A DNA stretch of 5,310 nt, taken from NCBI GenBank assembly GCA_021835265.1, contig JAKBQK010000319.1, positions 1 to 5,310 on the forward strand, given 5' to 3'. This document shows, piece by piece, positions 1-5,044 of the stretch. The position numbers and the translations under genes are program-made. The DNA is from Thermoplasmata archaeon. GTDB lineage: Archaea > Thermoplasmatota > Thermoplasmata > Thermoplasmatales > Thermoplasmataceae. Below the pieces are notes generated by a model. The model did not search any database and was not told the origin of the DNA. It was given only the letters and a program-made list of their open reading frames with translations. Each line of letters starts with the position of its first letter. Position 1 is the first letter of the stretch.

Positions 1-235
1 GTGCAAGAGGTACTACAAGAACCGGGAAACCTGTAATGTAACCAACAGGAGCATTCTGTCCCAGTAGAAATATGGAAAGGGGTATTACAAAGGGTGTTGT
101 AAGGCTTGAATATATGGACCAGAAAAGTCCATCTGTTACTGATAGATTCGCAGTTGTCTTTATGATATCATCTGATGAAACTGTATAATCCCTGATCTTC
201 CTGTAAATATAAGATCTGTTCGCCTTGGTTTTCAT
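1..235 (-). CDS. Probable MFS-type transporter, N-terminal fragment
   Basis: The minus strand is open from the ATG at 235 to the window edge, giving 78 residues with no stop; the rest of the gene lies to the left. A basic, soluble N-terminus of about 25 residues (MKTKANRSYIYRKIRDY) is followed by a hydrophobic stretch around residues 36-58 (LFWSIYSSLTTPFVIPLSIF), a short loop (LLGQNAPVGYITGF) and the start of a second hydrophobic segment (PVLVVPLA). This TM1, short Gly-containing loop, TM2 layout resembles the N-terminus of major facilitator superfamily transporters in archaea, but the conserved MFS loop 2-3 motif is not in view. An in-frame ATG at 250 would add five residues. I prefer 235 because GGAGTGA lies five bases upstream of it. 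The gene is divergent from the sugar ABC importer and shares its upstream region, so it may belong to the same carbohydrate locus. Substrate unknown. Being a membrane protein is fairly sure; the MFS assignment is moderate. Confidence 0.65.
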   Translation of the reverse strand, partial: MKTKANRSYIYRKIRDYTVSSDDIIKTTANLSVTDGLFWSIYSSLTTPFVIPLSIFLLGQNAPVGYITGFPVLVVPLA

Positions 236-240
236 CGACT

Positions 241-247
241 TCACTCC
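241..247 (-). promoter_or_regulatory. Shine-Dalgarno favouring the 235 start of the left-edge transporter
   Basis: On the minus strand GGAGTGA ends five bases before the ATG at 235. It closely matches the archaeal anti-Shine-Dalgarno complement GGAGGTGA. The in-frame ATG at 250 overlaps this element and has no such sequence before it, so it could only be used on a leaderless transcript. Confidence 0.5.
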
Positions 248-280
248 CATAGCTTTATTAATTCAATATTCAGACTTTTC

Positions 281-290
281 TTAGTATAAC
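281..290 (-). promoter_or_regulatory. Candidate TATA box for the minus-strand transporter
   Basis: The minus strand reads GTTATACTAA here. Archaeal transcription usually starts about 25 bases beyond the TATA centre, which would be near 260. That gives a short leader containing the Shine-Dalgarno at 241-247 before the ATG at 235. Assigned by position and AT pattern only. Confidence 0.35.
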
Positions 291-331
291 CTGAATTTTT
301 CAAACCATGTATTTCACGGTGATAAAGTCTG

Positions 332-341
332 TCTATAAATT
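332..341 (+). promoter_or_regulatory. Candidate TATA box upstream of the binding-protein gene
   Basis: TCTATAAATT is the best-looking TATA-like sequence before the binding-protein gene. Transcription from it would begin near 360-364, leaving a leader of about 50 bases before the ATG at 414. The 15-bp near-palindrome begins two bases after it, so a protein bound there could block RNA polymerase recruitment. A weaker alternative is GTTTATC at 373-379, preceded by a purine-rich stretch that could serve as a BRE. That alternative would give a leader of roughly a dozen bases and would put the palindrome upstream of the core promoter. Confidence 0.35.
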
Positions 342-342
342 C

Positions 343-357
343 ACTACTTAAAATAGT
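343..357 (+). promoter_or_regulatory. 15-bp near-palindromic candidate operator, copy 1
   Basis: ACTACTTAAAATAGT is an imperfect inverted repeat: ACTA pairs with TAGT, and the TT and AA just inside the arms also pair. The identical 15 bases recur at 3805-3819 before the ATPase gene. The distance from its first base to the start codon is 71 bases here and 67 bases there. Exact recurrence in the two main intergenic regions of one importer locus suggests a site for a shared regulator. Because it contains CTTAAAAT it could also be, or overlap, a TATA box. Confidence 0.5.
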
Positions 358-400
358 ATGGAAATAAGAAAAGTTTATCAATGGTCTTTTTAATATCTAC

Positions 401-407
401 GGGAGAT
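401..407 (+). promoter_or_regulatory. Shine-Dalgarno deciding the binding-protein start
   Basis: GGGAGAT lies six bases before the ATG at 414 and partly matches the archaeal GGAGGTGA consensus. The in-frame ATG at 381 has no such element upstream and would place the ribosome-binding sequence inside the coding region, so 414 is preferred. Confidence 0.5.
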
Positions 408-413
408 GTTATT

Positions 414-1910
414 ATGGCAAATAATAATATTAAATTAAAACGGAAAAAAATAACTGGAACTTCCGTGAGGAATAAACTCAAGGTTCTTTCAGTTTTAATG
501 GTTGTGGGAATTTTTGTACTGACTGCATTTGTGACAGTATATGATCACCCAACATTAGGCTCGTCAGGTGTTGTAACTCCCAGTGCATCATCTGGGAATC
601 ATGTAACAATAACTGTTTGGGGATCAGGTTCCCCGGGAGGAGAAGAAGAGGTTTTTAACAGCACACTTGCCTATTTTGAGCAGGTATATCCAAACGTGAC
701 AGTTGATGATAGTCCTGCCGTTGGTATAGCTTCTACAACTTACACAAGTGCTGCTCATGCAGGAAAAGCTCCGGATATTTACAGGGACAGCAGCGATAAC
801 GCCGGTGTTCTTTATGCTGAGGGAACAGTTCTTGCATTGAACAAGTATCTGAATAGTACATATATTAAAAGCTTCAGCCCTGGTACAATAACCGCGTGGA
901 GCGCAAACAACTCTCTGTATGGTATACCTGTTAACACAAACGGTGTTGGTCTTTACTACAACAGTAAATTTGTAAAAACAGCACCAAAAACAGTATACCA
1001 GATGATTCAGGATGCGTTGAATGTCACCCATAATACAACATTAAATCCATCTGGATCAGCAACAAAGGTCTGGGGGCTTGCATATGGCCTCGGTACAGAT
1101 TCAGGATACAGGTCTGCAGCGTGGTTCCCGGCCTTTGGAGGAACATTATTCAACTCAAAGCAGATGCCTGTTCTTAATTCTACAGGGGACATTAAAGCAG
1201 TATCATTCCTCTATAATCTAACATACAAATATCACGTAAGTCCAACCGGATTAACAACAATGACACAGCAGTATAATCTGTTTGAAGACAACCAAAGCGC
1301 CTTCATGATAGATGGACCATGGGATCAGAGCACATACACCCAATACCTTGGTTCAAATCTTCACGTTACTGCACTGCCATTTAACAACGCAACTGGCCTA
1401 TGGCCAACACCCATATGGGGATCAGTAGGATATTTCATATCATCACCTCAGGCAAGTGGAATAACATCCTCACAGATATGGGCATCCCTGAAATTCATTG
1501 AGATGCTTACAAACACCACGGCACAGATCCATCTGTTTGACAAGGCAGGAGATTTCCCCTCATCCATAGCTGCAGGAAACTATATAACGGCACACAGCAA
1601 CAATGATCCCCTCATAAAGGGCTGGCTTGATCAGGAAAACCATACAATGCCTCAGCCAGGATTCGTAAATATGAATTATTACTGGCCAAACTTCCATACA
1701 TATGTTGGAAACCTTTATGATAATGGAACAAACAATGTTTCACAGACCATGAACGATTTCCAGAGAGCCGTTGTTAATGAAATCAACGAGCTTTCAGCAA
1801 AACCAACATCCATAAGCATAAGCCTCTATGATATACTGGCAATAGTAGCTGTGGTAATAATAGTAGCAGCAGCGGCTAGCGTTGTATACGTAAGAAGAAA
1901 GAAAAAATAA
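414..1910 (+). CDS. Sugar ABC transporter substrate-binding protein (CUT1, MalE-like), membrane anchored
   Basis: A 498-residue extracytoplasmic sugar-binding protein that should capture a carbohydrate and deliver it to the two permeases downstream. The N-terminus is basic (KLKRKK), followed by a hydrophobic helix at about residues 23-43 acting as signal sequence or signal anchor. The family-1/8 solute-binding fold starts at VTITVW (64-69). Typical signatures follow: GKAPDI (117-122), IPVNTNGVGLYYNSKFV (171-187), AFMIDGPWDQ (296-305), WGSVGYFIS (335-343) and ASLKFIEMLT (357-366). A second hydrophobic helix at about 472-493 is followed by RRKKK at the very end, a stop-transfer anchor with a cytoplasmic tail. 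There is no cysteine at all, so no lipoprotein attachment. I count 14 Asn-X-Ser/Thr sequons, against none or one in each partner gene, which fits a glycosylated archaeal surface protein. An in-frame ATG at 381 would add 11 residues and is less likely. The substrate is not readable; context favours an alpha-glucoside. Confidence 0.9.
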   Translation: MANNNIKLKRKKITGTSVRNKLKVLSVLMVVGIFVLTAFVTVYDHPTLGSSGVVTPSASSGNHVTITVWGSGSPGGEEEVFNSTLAYFEQVYPNVTVDDSPAVGIASTTYTSAAHAGKAPDIYRDSSDNAGVLYAEGTVLALNKYLNSTYIKSFSPGTITAWSANNSLYGIPVNTNGVGLYYNSKFVKTAPKTVYQMIQDALNVTHNTTLNPSGSATKVWGLAYGLGTDSGYRSAAWFPAFGGTLFNSKQMPVLNSTGDIKAVSFLYNLTYKYHVSPTGLTTMTQQYNLFEDNQSAFMIDGPWDQSTYTQYLGSNLHVTALPFNNATGLWPTPIWGSVGYFISSPQASGITSSQIWASLKFIEMLTNTTAQIHLFDKAGDFPSSIAAGNYITAHSNNDPLIKGWLDQENHTMPQPGFVNMNYYWPNFHTYVGNLYDNGTNNVSQTMNDFQRAVVNEINELSAKPTSISISLYDILAIVAVVIIVAAAASVVYVRRKKK

Positions 1911-1920
1911 TTCAAACCCT

Positions 1921-1936
1921 AATTTTTTAATTTTTA
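1921..1936 (+). terminator. T-rich possible partial terminator after the binding-protein gene
   Basis: Runs of six and five T separated by AA follow the binding-protein stop by about ten bases, with no obvious hairpin. Archaeal polymerase can terminate at such runs without a stem-loop. A partial stop here would give more binding protein than permease, as is common in ABC importers. The same bases could instead be an AT-rich spacer or part of an internal promoter. Confidence 0.3.
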
Positions 1937-1942
1937 GAGTGA
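1937..1942 (+). promoter_or_regulatory. Shine-Dalgarno favouring the 1948 start of the first permease
   Basis: GAGTGA ends five bases before the ATG at 1948. The upstream in-frame GTG at 1939 lies inside this element and has only T-rich sequence before it, so ATG 1948 is the better start. Confidence 0.45.
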
Positions 1943-1947
1943 GTAAT

Positions 1948-2853
1948 ATGGTTGAAACAGATGATTATAAGGTGAAAAAAAAGAAGGTAGAGTACAGAAG
2001 CATAGTTTATATTTTACCGGCAATAATTGTTCTTGTGTTTCTGGATTTTTATCCAATTTTCGAGAGTGTTTACTACTCTCTTACAGATTTTAATTCTGCA
2101 CACTTCTTCAATTTCGGGTTTGTAGGTCTTGCTAATTTTATTTATGTGTTCACAAGTTCCGATCTATGGACTGTCATTGGGAATACGCTGGTTTGGAGCA
2201 TTGGGAGCACAGTGGTAATGGTTCCTGCGGGATTTGCTCTGGCTCTCATTATGAATCAGAAAAAGATGAGAGGAAAGACCATCTACAGAACAATGTACCT
2301 CTTTCCATGGGCATTTCCAGCATTCATTACAATATTGGTATGGTCAAATATGCTTGCATATACTGGAGGAGTCGCAAATGAGCTTCTTAATGTAATGGGA
2401 TTTAAATCTCTTGACTGGCTGACATCCCCAAAATATGCAATGATATCACTGATCCTTGTTAATTTCTGGCTTTCATTTCCATATTACACATTCGTTTACA
2501 CTTCTGCTGTTCAGAGCATACCACAGGAATTATATGAGGCTGCAGAGGTTAACGGCTATGGGTCTCTGAGAACACTGACAAGCGTAACTTTACCCTTACT
2601 AAGGAGACAGATTGCATTCATAACAATTTTCGGTTTCATATTTACATGGAACAACTTCTACGTACCATTCCTTTTGACTGGTGGAGGTCCTGGCATATCA
2701 ACGGAGATACTTATCACATACTCATATCTTCAGGCATTTTCCTATTCCAACTACGCACTCGGTGCCGCATACGCTGTAATATCTATAGTCATACTGCTTG
2801 TTTTCGTGGTTGTTGCAAATCATTACACGAAGATGATGACCATTCTGGACTGA
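1948..2853 (+). CDS. Sugar ABC transporter permease, MalF-like (CUT1)
   Basis: A 301-residue inner permease subunit forming half of the translocation channel. A short Lys-rich cytoplasmic N-terminus (KVKKKK) precedes six predicted membrane helices at about residues 18-40, 76-102, 112-136, 164-187, 219-243 and 269-291. The ATPase-docking EAA loop is canonical: EAA at 197-199, Gly203, then the V-x-LP ending at 213-216, with exactly the expected spacing. The segment after it, FIFTWNNFYVPFLLTGGGPG, carries the NNF and GGP features of MalF-type proteins. It lacks the large extra periplasmic domain of Escherichia coli MalF, as is usual for this family outside enterobacteria. An alternative GTG start at 1939 would add three residues (MSN). 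It follows the binding-protein gene by 37 bases and ends nine bases before the next permease, whose ribosome-binding site overlaps its stop, so the two permeases are surely cotranscribed and probably translationally coupled. The importer-permease call is very secure; maltose-type specificity is an inference. Confidence 0.93.
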   Translation: MVETDDYKVKKKKVEYRSIVYILPAIIVLVFLDFYPIFESVYYSLTDFNSAHFFNFGFVGLANFIYVFTSSDLWTVIGNTLVWSIGSTVVMVPAGFALALIMNQKKMRGKTIYRTMYLFPWAFPAFITILVWSNMLAYTGGVANELLNVMGFKSLDWLTSPKYAMISLILVNFWLSFPYYTFVYTSAVQSIPQELYEAAEVNGYGSLRTLTSVTLPLLRRQIAFITIFGFIFTWNNFYVPFLLTGGGPGISTEILITYSYLQAFSYSNYALGAAYAVISIVILLVFVVVANHYTKMMTILD

Positions 2854-2858
2854 GGTGA
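2852..2858 (+). promoter_or_regulatory. Strong Shine-Dalgarno overlapping the preceding stop codon
   Basis: GAGGTGA matches the archaeal consensus and ends four bases before the ATG at 2863. Its first two bases are the last two of the TGA ending the first permease, so a ribosome finishing that gene sits on this site. This suggests coupled translation and equal permease output, and it fixes the second permease's start. Confidence 0.7.
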
Positions 2859-2862
2859 AAAG

Positions 2863-3780
2863 ATGGAAAATAAATTTTCAAATAAAAATAAGACAATGAC
2901 TGAAAATAGCTTGGAAAATGTTTACAGGATGAACAATTACTACAGAAGAATGAAGATTGTAAAAAGGATAATTTCTCACATAGTGCTGATCATATTCGCA
3001 ATATTTGCAGTCTTTCCAATATACTATGTATTTATTACATCTCTTAACAGTATAGGATCACTAGCCGAGGCAAGTCTGAGTGATCTGCTACCAACTGCCC
3101 ATTCCAGTCTTGCCAATTATATCAACATACTGTATCATCATCCGTTCTTCCTGTGGCTAAAAAACACGCTGATATTAACTGGTGTTTCAACAATTATCGG
3201 AGTTATGCTTTCAATAACCTCCGGACTGGCTCTTTCAAGGTTCAATATACCCTTAAAACATGCTTTCCTGTACATGCTTCTCATTCTCACACTGTTTCCA
3301 TTCACAATGATGGTAATACCATATTACTTCATGTTTGCACAGCTCCATCTTCTTGACTCATATATCGGTCTGATAATACCATATTCCGCAGGGGCACTGA
3401 TCTATTCATCCTATCTCATAAAGAATTACGTGGACAATCTGCCTAAGGATTATGAGGAAGCAGCCCAGATAGACGGATTAAGCAGAAGATCTGCCCTGTT
3501 CAGGATACTTGTACCCATGTCAAAGCCTGTAATCATATTTGCAATGCTAATAGCATTCATGGGTCCATACACCGATTATGCACTGGCCGGGCAGTTTATC
3601 ACATCAAAGAGCCTCTACACTATGGCAATCGGGCTTTATTACGTTTCCCAGGGAGATATAGTGATAAATTACGGTACTTATTCAGCATTTGCGGTTCTAA
3701 TGGGAATACCAATATTCATACTGTTCTTTGTGTTCCAGAGATATCTTGTATCGGGATTCAGCCTGTCCACATACAAGTAA
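2863..3780 (+). CDS. Sugar ABC transporter permease, MalG-like (CUT1)
   Basis: A 305-residue second permease subunit, partner of the MalF-like protein. A polar, basic N-terminus of about 34 residues precedes six predicted membrane helices at about 35-58, 103-125, 134-158, 167-187, 221-240 and 272-292. The EAA loop is at 199-218 (EAA 199-201, Gly205, I-L-V-P at 215-218) and matches the family spacing. The stretch from about 235 to the end aligns by eye with the maltose-type MalG C-terminus: DYALAGQFI, SLYTMAIGLYY, then QRYLVSGFSL. The last residues are STYK rather than the glycine-ending tail (AVKG or similar) common in MalG proteins. Other in-frame ATGs occur at codons 12, 23 and 30, but the strong ribosome-binding site places the start at 2863. 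The 91-base gap to the ATPase gene, with its own promoter-like sequence, suggests this is the last gene of the first transcript. Function is secure; substrate is inferred. Confidence 0.93.
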   Translation: MENKFSNKNKTMTENSLENVYRMNNYYRRMKIVKRIISHIVLIIFAIFAVFPIYYVFITSLNSIGSLAEASLSDLLPTAHSSLANYINILYHHPFFLWLKNTLILTGVSTIIGVMLSITSGLALSRFNIPLKHAFLYMLLILTLFPFTMMVIPYYFMFAQLHLLDSYIGLIIPYSAGALIYSSYLIKNYVDNLPKDYEEAAQIDGLSRRSALFRILVPMSKPVIIFAMLIAFMGPYTDYALAGQFITSKSLYTMAIGLYYVSQGDIVINYGTYSAFAVLMGIPIFILFFVFQRYLVSGFSLSTYK

Positions 3781-3796
3781 TATTTAATTTTAAACA

Positions 3797-3804
3797 TTAT
3801 TTTT
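3797..3804 (+). terminator. T-rich candidate terminator of the permease transcript
   Basis: TTATTTTT lies about 17 bases after the second permease stop, in a very AT-rich stretch and just before the near-palindrome. It is a plausible hairpin-free archaeal terminator separating the permease message from the ATPase message. There is no structural support beyond the T run. Confidence 0.3.
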
Positions 3805-3819
3805 ACTACTTAAAATAGT
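3805..3819 (+). promoter_or_regulatory. 15-bp near-palindromic candidate operator, copy 2
   Basis: This is ACTACTTAAAATAGT, identical base for base to 343-357. Here it lies 19 bases before the best TATA candidate of the ATPase gene, a position typical of sites upstream of the archaeal BRE/TATA core. The flanks share only a preceding TT with copy 1, so the identity is confined to the motif and does not reflect a wider duplication. Confidence 0.5.
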
Positions 3820-3828
3820 CACTTTTTC

Positions 3829-3846
3829 GAAAAACTGATATAAGTT
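3829..3846 (+). promoter_or_regulatory. Candidate BRE/TATA promoter of the ATPase gene
   Basis: GAAAAACT at 3829-3836 resembles an archaeal BRE, and GATATAAGTT follows directly. The TATA centre near 3841 is about 31 bases before the ATG at 3872, so transcription would begin around 3866 and the message would be almost leaderless. That fits the absence of a Shine-Dalgarno before this gene. Confidence 0.45.
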
Positions 3847-3871
3847 AAATGACATAACTAATGGATAATGC

Positions 3872-4993
3872 ATGGAGAAACTTGTTTTACAGGACGTCGT
3901 GAGGGTATTCAAGAAGAACGTTGGTGTACTGGGAGTCAGTCTCGAGGTTAAGGAAGGTGAATTCTTTGTAATACTGGGACCAAGTGGTTGTGGAAAGACA
4001 ACAACTCTGAGAATGATTGCCGGTCTGGAAACGGTGGATAGTGGTCATATATTTCTTGATGAGAGAGAAATCACAAACTTTCCACCAAAGCTAAGAAACA
4101 TATCCATGGTCTTCCAGAATTATGCACTTTATCCATTTATGACAGTAAAAGACAATATACTTTTTCCACTGAAAATTCTTAAAATGCCAAAATCCGAAAT
4201 GGAACAGAAGGTTGAGGAGATTGGAAAAACACTCGGTATTCTGGAACTTATGGACAGGAAGCCAGGGGAAATATCTGGTGGACAGAAACAGAGAGTTGCA
4301 CTTGCAAGATCTCTGGTAAGAGAACCAAGTTTGTTTTTAATGGATGAACCTTTAAGCAATCTGGATGCTAAGCTCAGGGGACAGATGAGGGTGGAATTGA
4401 AGAGGTTACAGAGGGAATTCAATACAACAACTGTGTATGTAACCCATGATCAGGTAGAGGCAACAACACTTGCTGACAGGGCATGCCTCATGAATGGAGG
4501 AAAGATAGTGCAGATGGGTAATCCAAATGATCTGTACACACTGCCGGTGAATACATTTTCAGCCACTTTCCTTGGAGATCCTGCAATGAATATGATTCCG
4601 GGGGAGATCACTGTGAAGGATGGAAAAACATACCTGACGGTTGAAGATTTCGCCGTAGAAATGCCAGATATTCATACGGAAAGAGAGACTCCCAGGGACG
4701 TCATGGTCGGGATGAGGCCTGAGGATGTACAGCTTGGTGATGATGGTATCGCTGTTGAGTTGAACCTGATTCAGAATCTGGGAAAGAGTATATATGAATA
4801 TTTTAAAACGCAGCACGGTGATAACATAGTAAGGCAGGATGTTGTAAGTTCAAAGCTTGCACTGGGTGACAGGTCTATGGTTGTAATTGATCCAAAATCC
4901 ATATACCTGTTTGAGACAAATACCGGAAGCCTGATATATAAATACGGAAGGAAGAAATATCAGGAAGAGGATATGCCTAAGGCAGTCAACTAA
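3872..4993 (+). CDS. Sugar ABC transporter ATP-binding protein, MalK/UgpC type
   Basis: A 373-residue cytoplasmic ATPase, close in length to E. coli MalK (371). It powers import by binding the EAA loops of the two permeases. All catalytic motifs are present in order: Walker A GPSGCGKTTT (36-45), Q-loop Gln82 in MVFQNYALYP, signature ISGGQKQR (134-141), Walker B LFLMDEP (154-160), D-loop SNLD (162-165) and the switch His192 in THDQ. A C-terminal OB/TOBE-type regulatory domain spans about 236-350, with the family motif VGMRPEDVQLG at 279-289. The ATG at 3872 is the only reasonable start: an in-frame TAA lies six bases before it, and nearby upstream ATGs are out of frame. No Shine-Dalgarno is visible, which suggests a leaderless message from its own promoter. 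All 19 Arg codons are AGA or AGG. The C-terminus is Lys-rich (YGRKKYQEED). Separate expression leaves open that it also serves other CUT1 importers, as MsmK-like ATPases do. Function is secure; substrate is not. Confidence 0.95.
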   Translation: MEKLVLQDVVRVFKKNVGVLGVSLEVKEGEFFVILGPSGCGKTTTLRMIAGLETVDSGHIFLDEREITNFPPKLRNISMVFQNYALYPFMTVKDNILFPLKILKMPKSEMEQKVEEIGKTLGILELMDRKPGEISGGQKQRVALARSLVREPSLFLMDEPLSNLDAKLRGQMRVELKRLQREFNTTTVYVTHDQVEATTLADRACLMNGGKIVQMGNPNDLYTLPVNTFSATFLGDPAMNMIPGEITVKDGKTYLTVEDFAVEMPDIHTERETPRDVMVGMRPEDVQLGDDGIAVELNLIQNLGKSIYEYFKTQHGDNIVRQDVVSSKLALGDRSMVVIDPKSIYLFETNTGSLIYKYGRKKYQEEDMPKAVN

Positions 4994-5044
4994 ATTATCT
5001 CACACAATACCCATTAAGTGAACTATGTAGGAAAATCAATATTT

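Noticed and set aside
624..1031. Open minus-strand frame of about 135 codons within the binding-protein gene
   Set aside because: It lies wholly antisense to a well-supported gene, and its translation is Cys-rich with no domain-like pattern and no ribosome-binding site.
1007..1192. Short minus-strand frame within the binding-protein gene
   Set aside because: Antisense shadow with no recognisable protein features.
2166..2381. Short plus-strand frames inside the two permease genes (also 2646-2858 and 3153-3356)
   Set aside because: They are out of frame with strongly supported permeases, have no Shine-Dalgarno, and have an amino-acid composition typical of shadow reading.
1948..3780. The two permeases as a possible new membrane system
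   Set aside because: Both have six helices and a correctly spaced EAA loop and sit between a sugar-binding protein and a MalK-type ATPase, so they are an ordinary CUT1 importer pair.
4129..4816. Minus-strand frames opposite the ATPase gene (4129-4422 and 4559-4816)
   Set aside because: They are antisense to conserved ATPase motifs, and nothing in their translations looks like a protein family.
4994..5044. Possible terminators in the convergent gap between the ATPase gene and the right-edge gene
   Set aside because: Only short T runs (four bases) on either strand and no clear hairpin, so no site can be placed with confidence.
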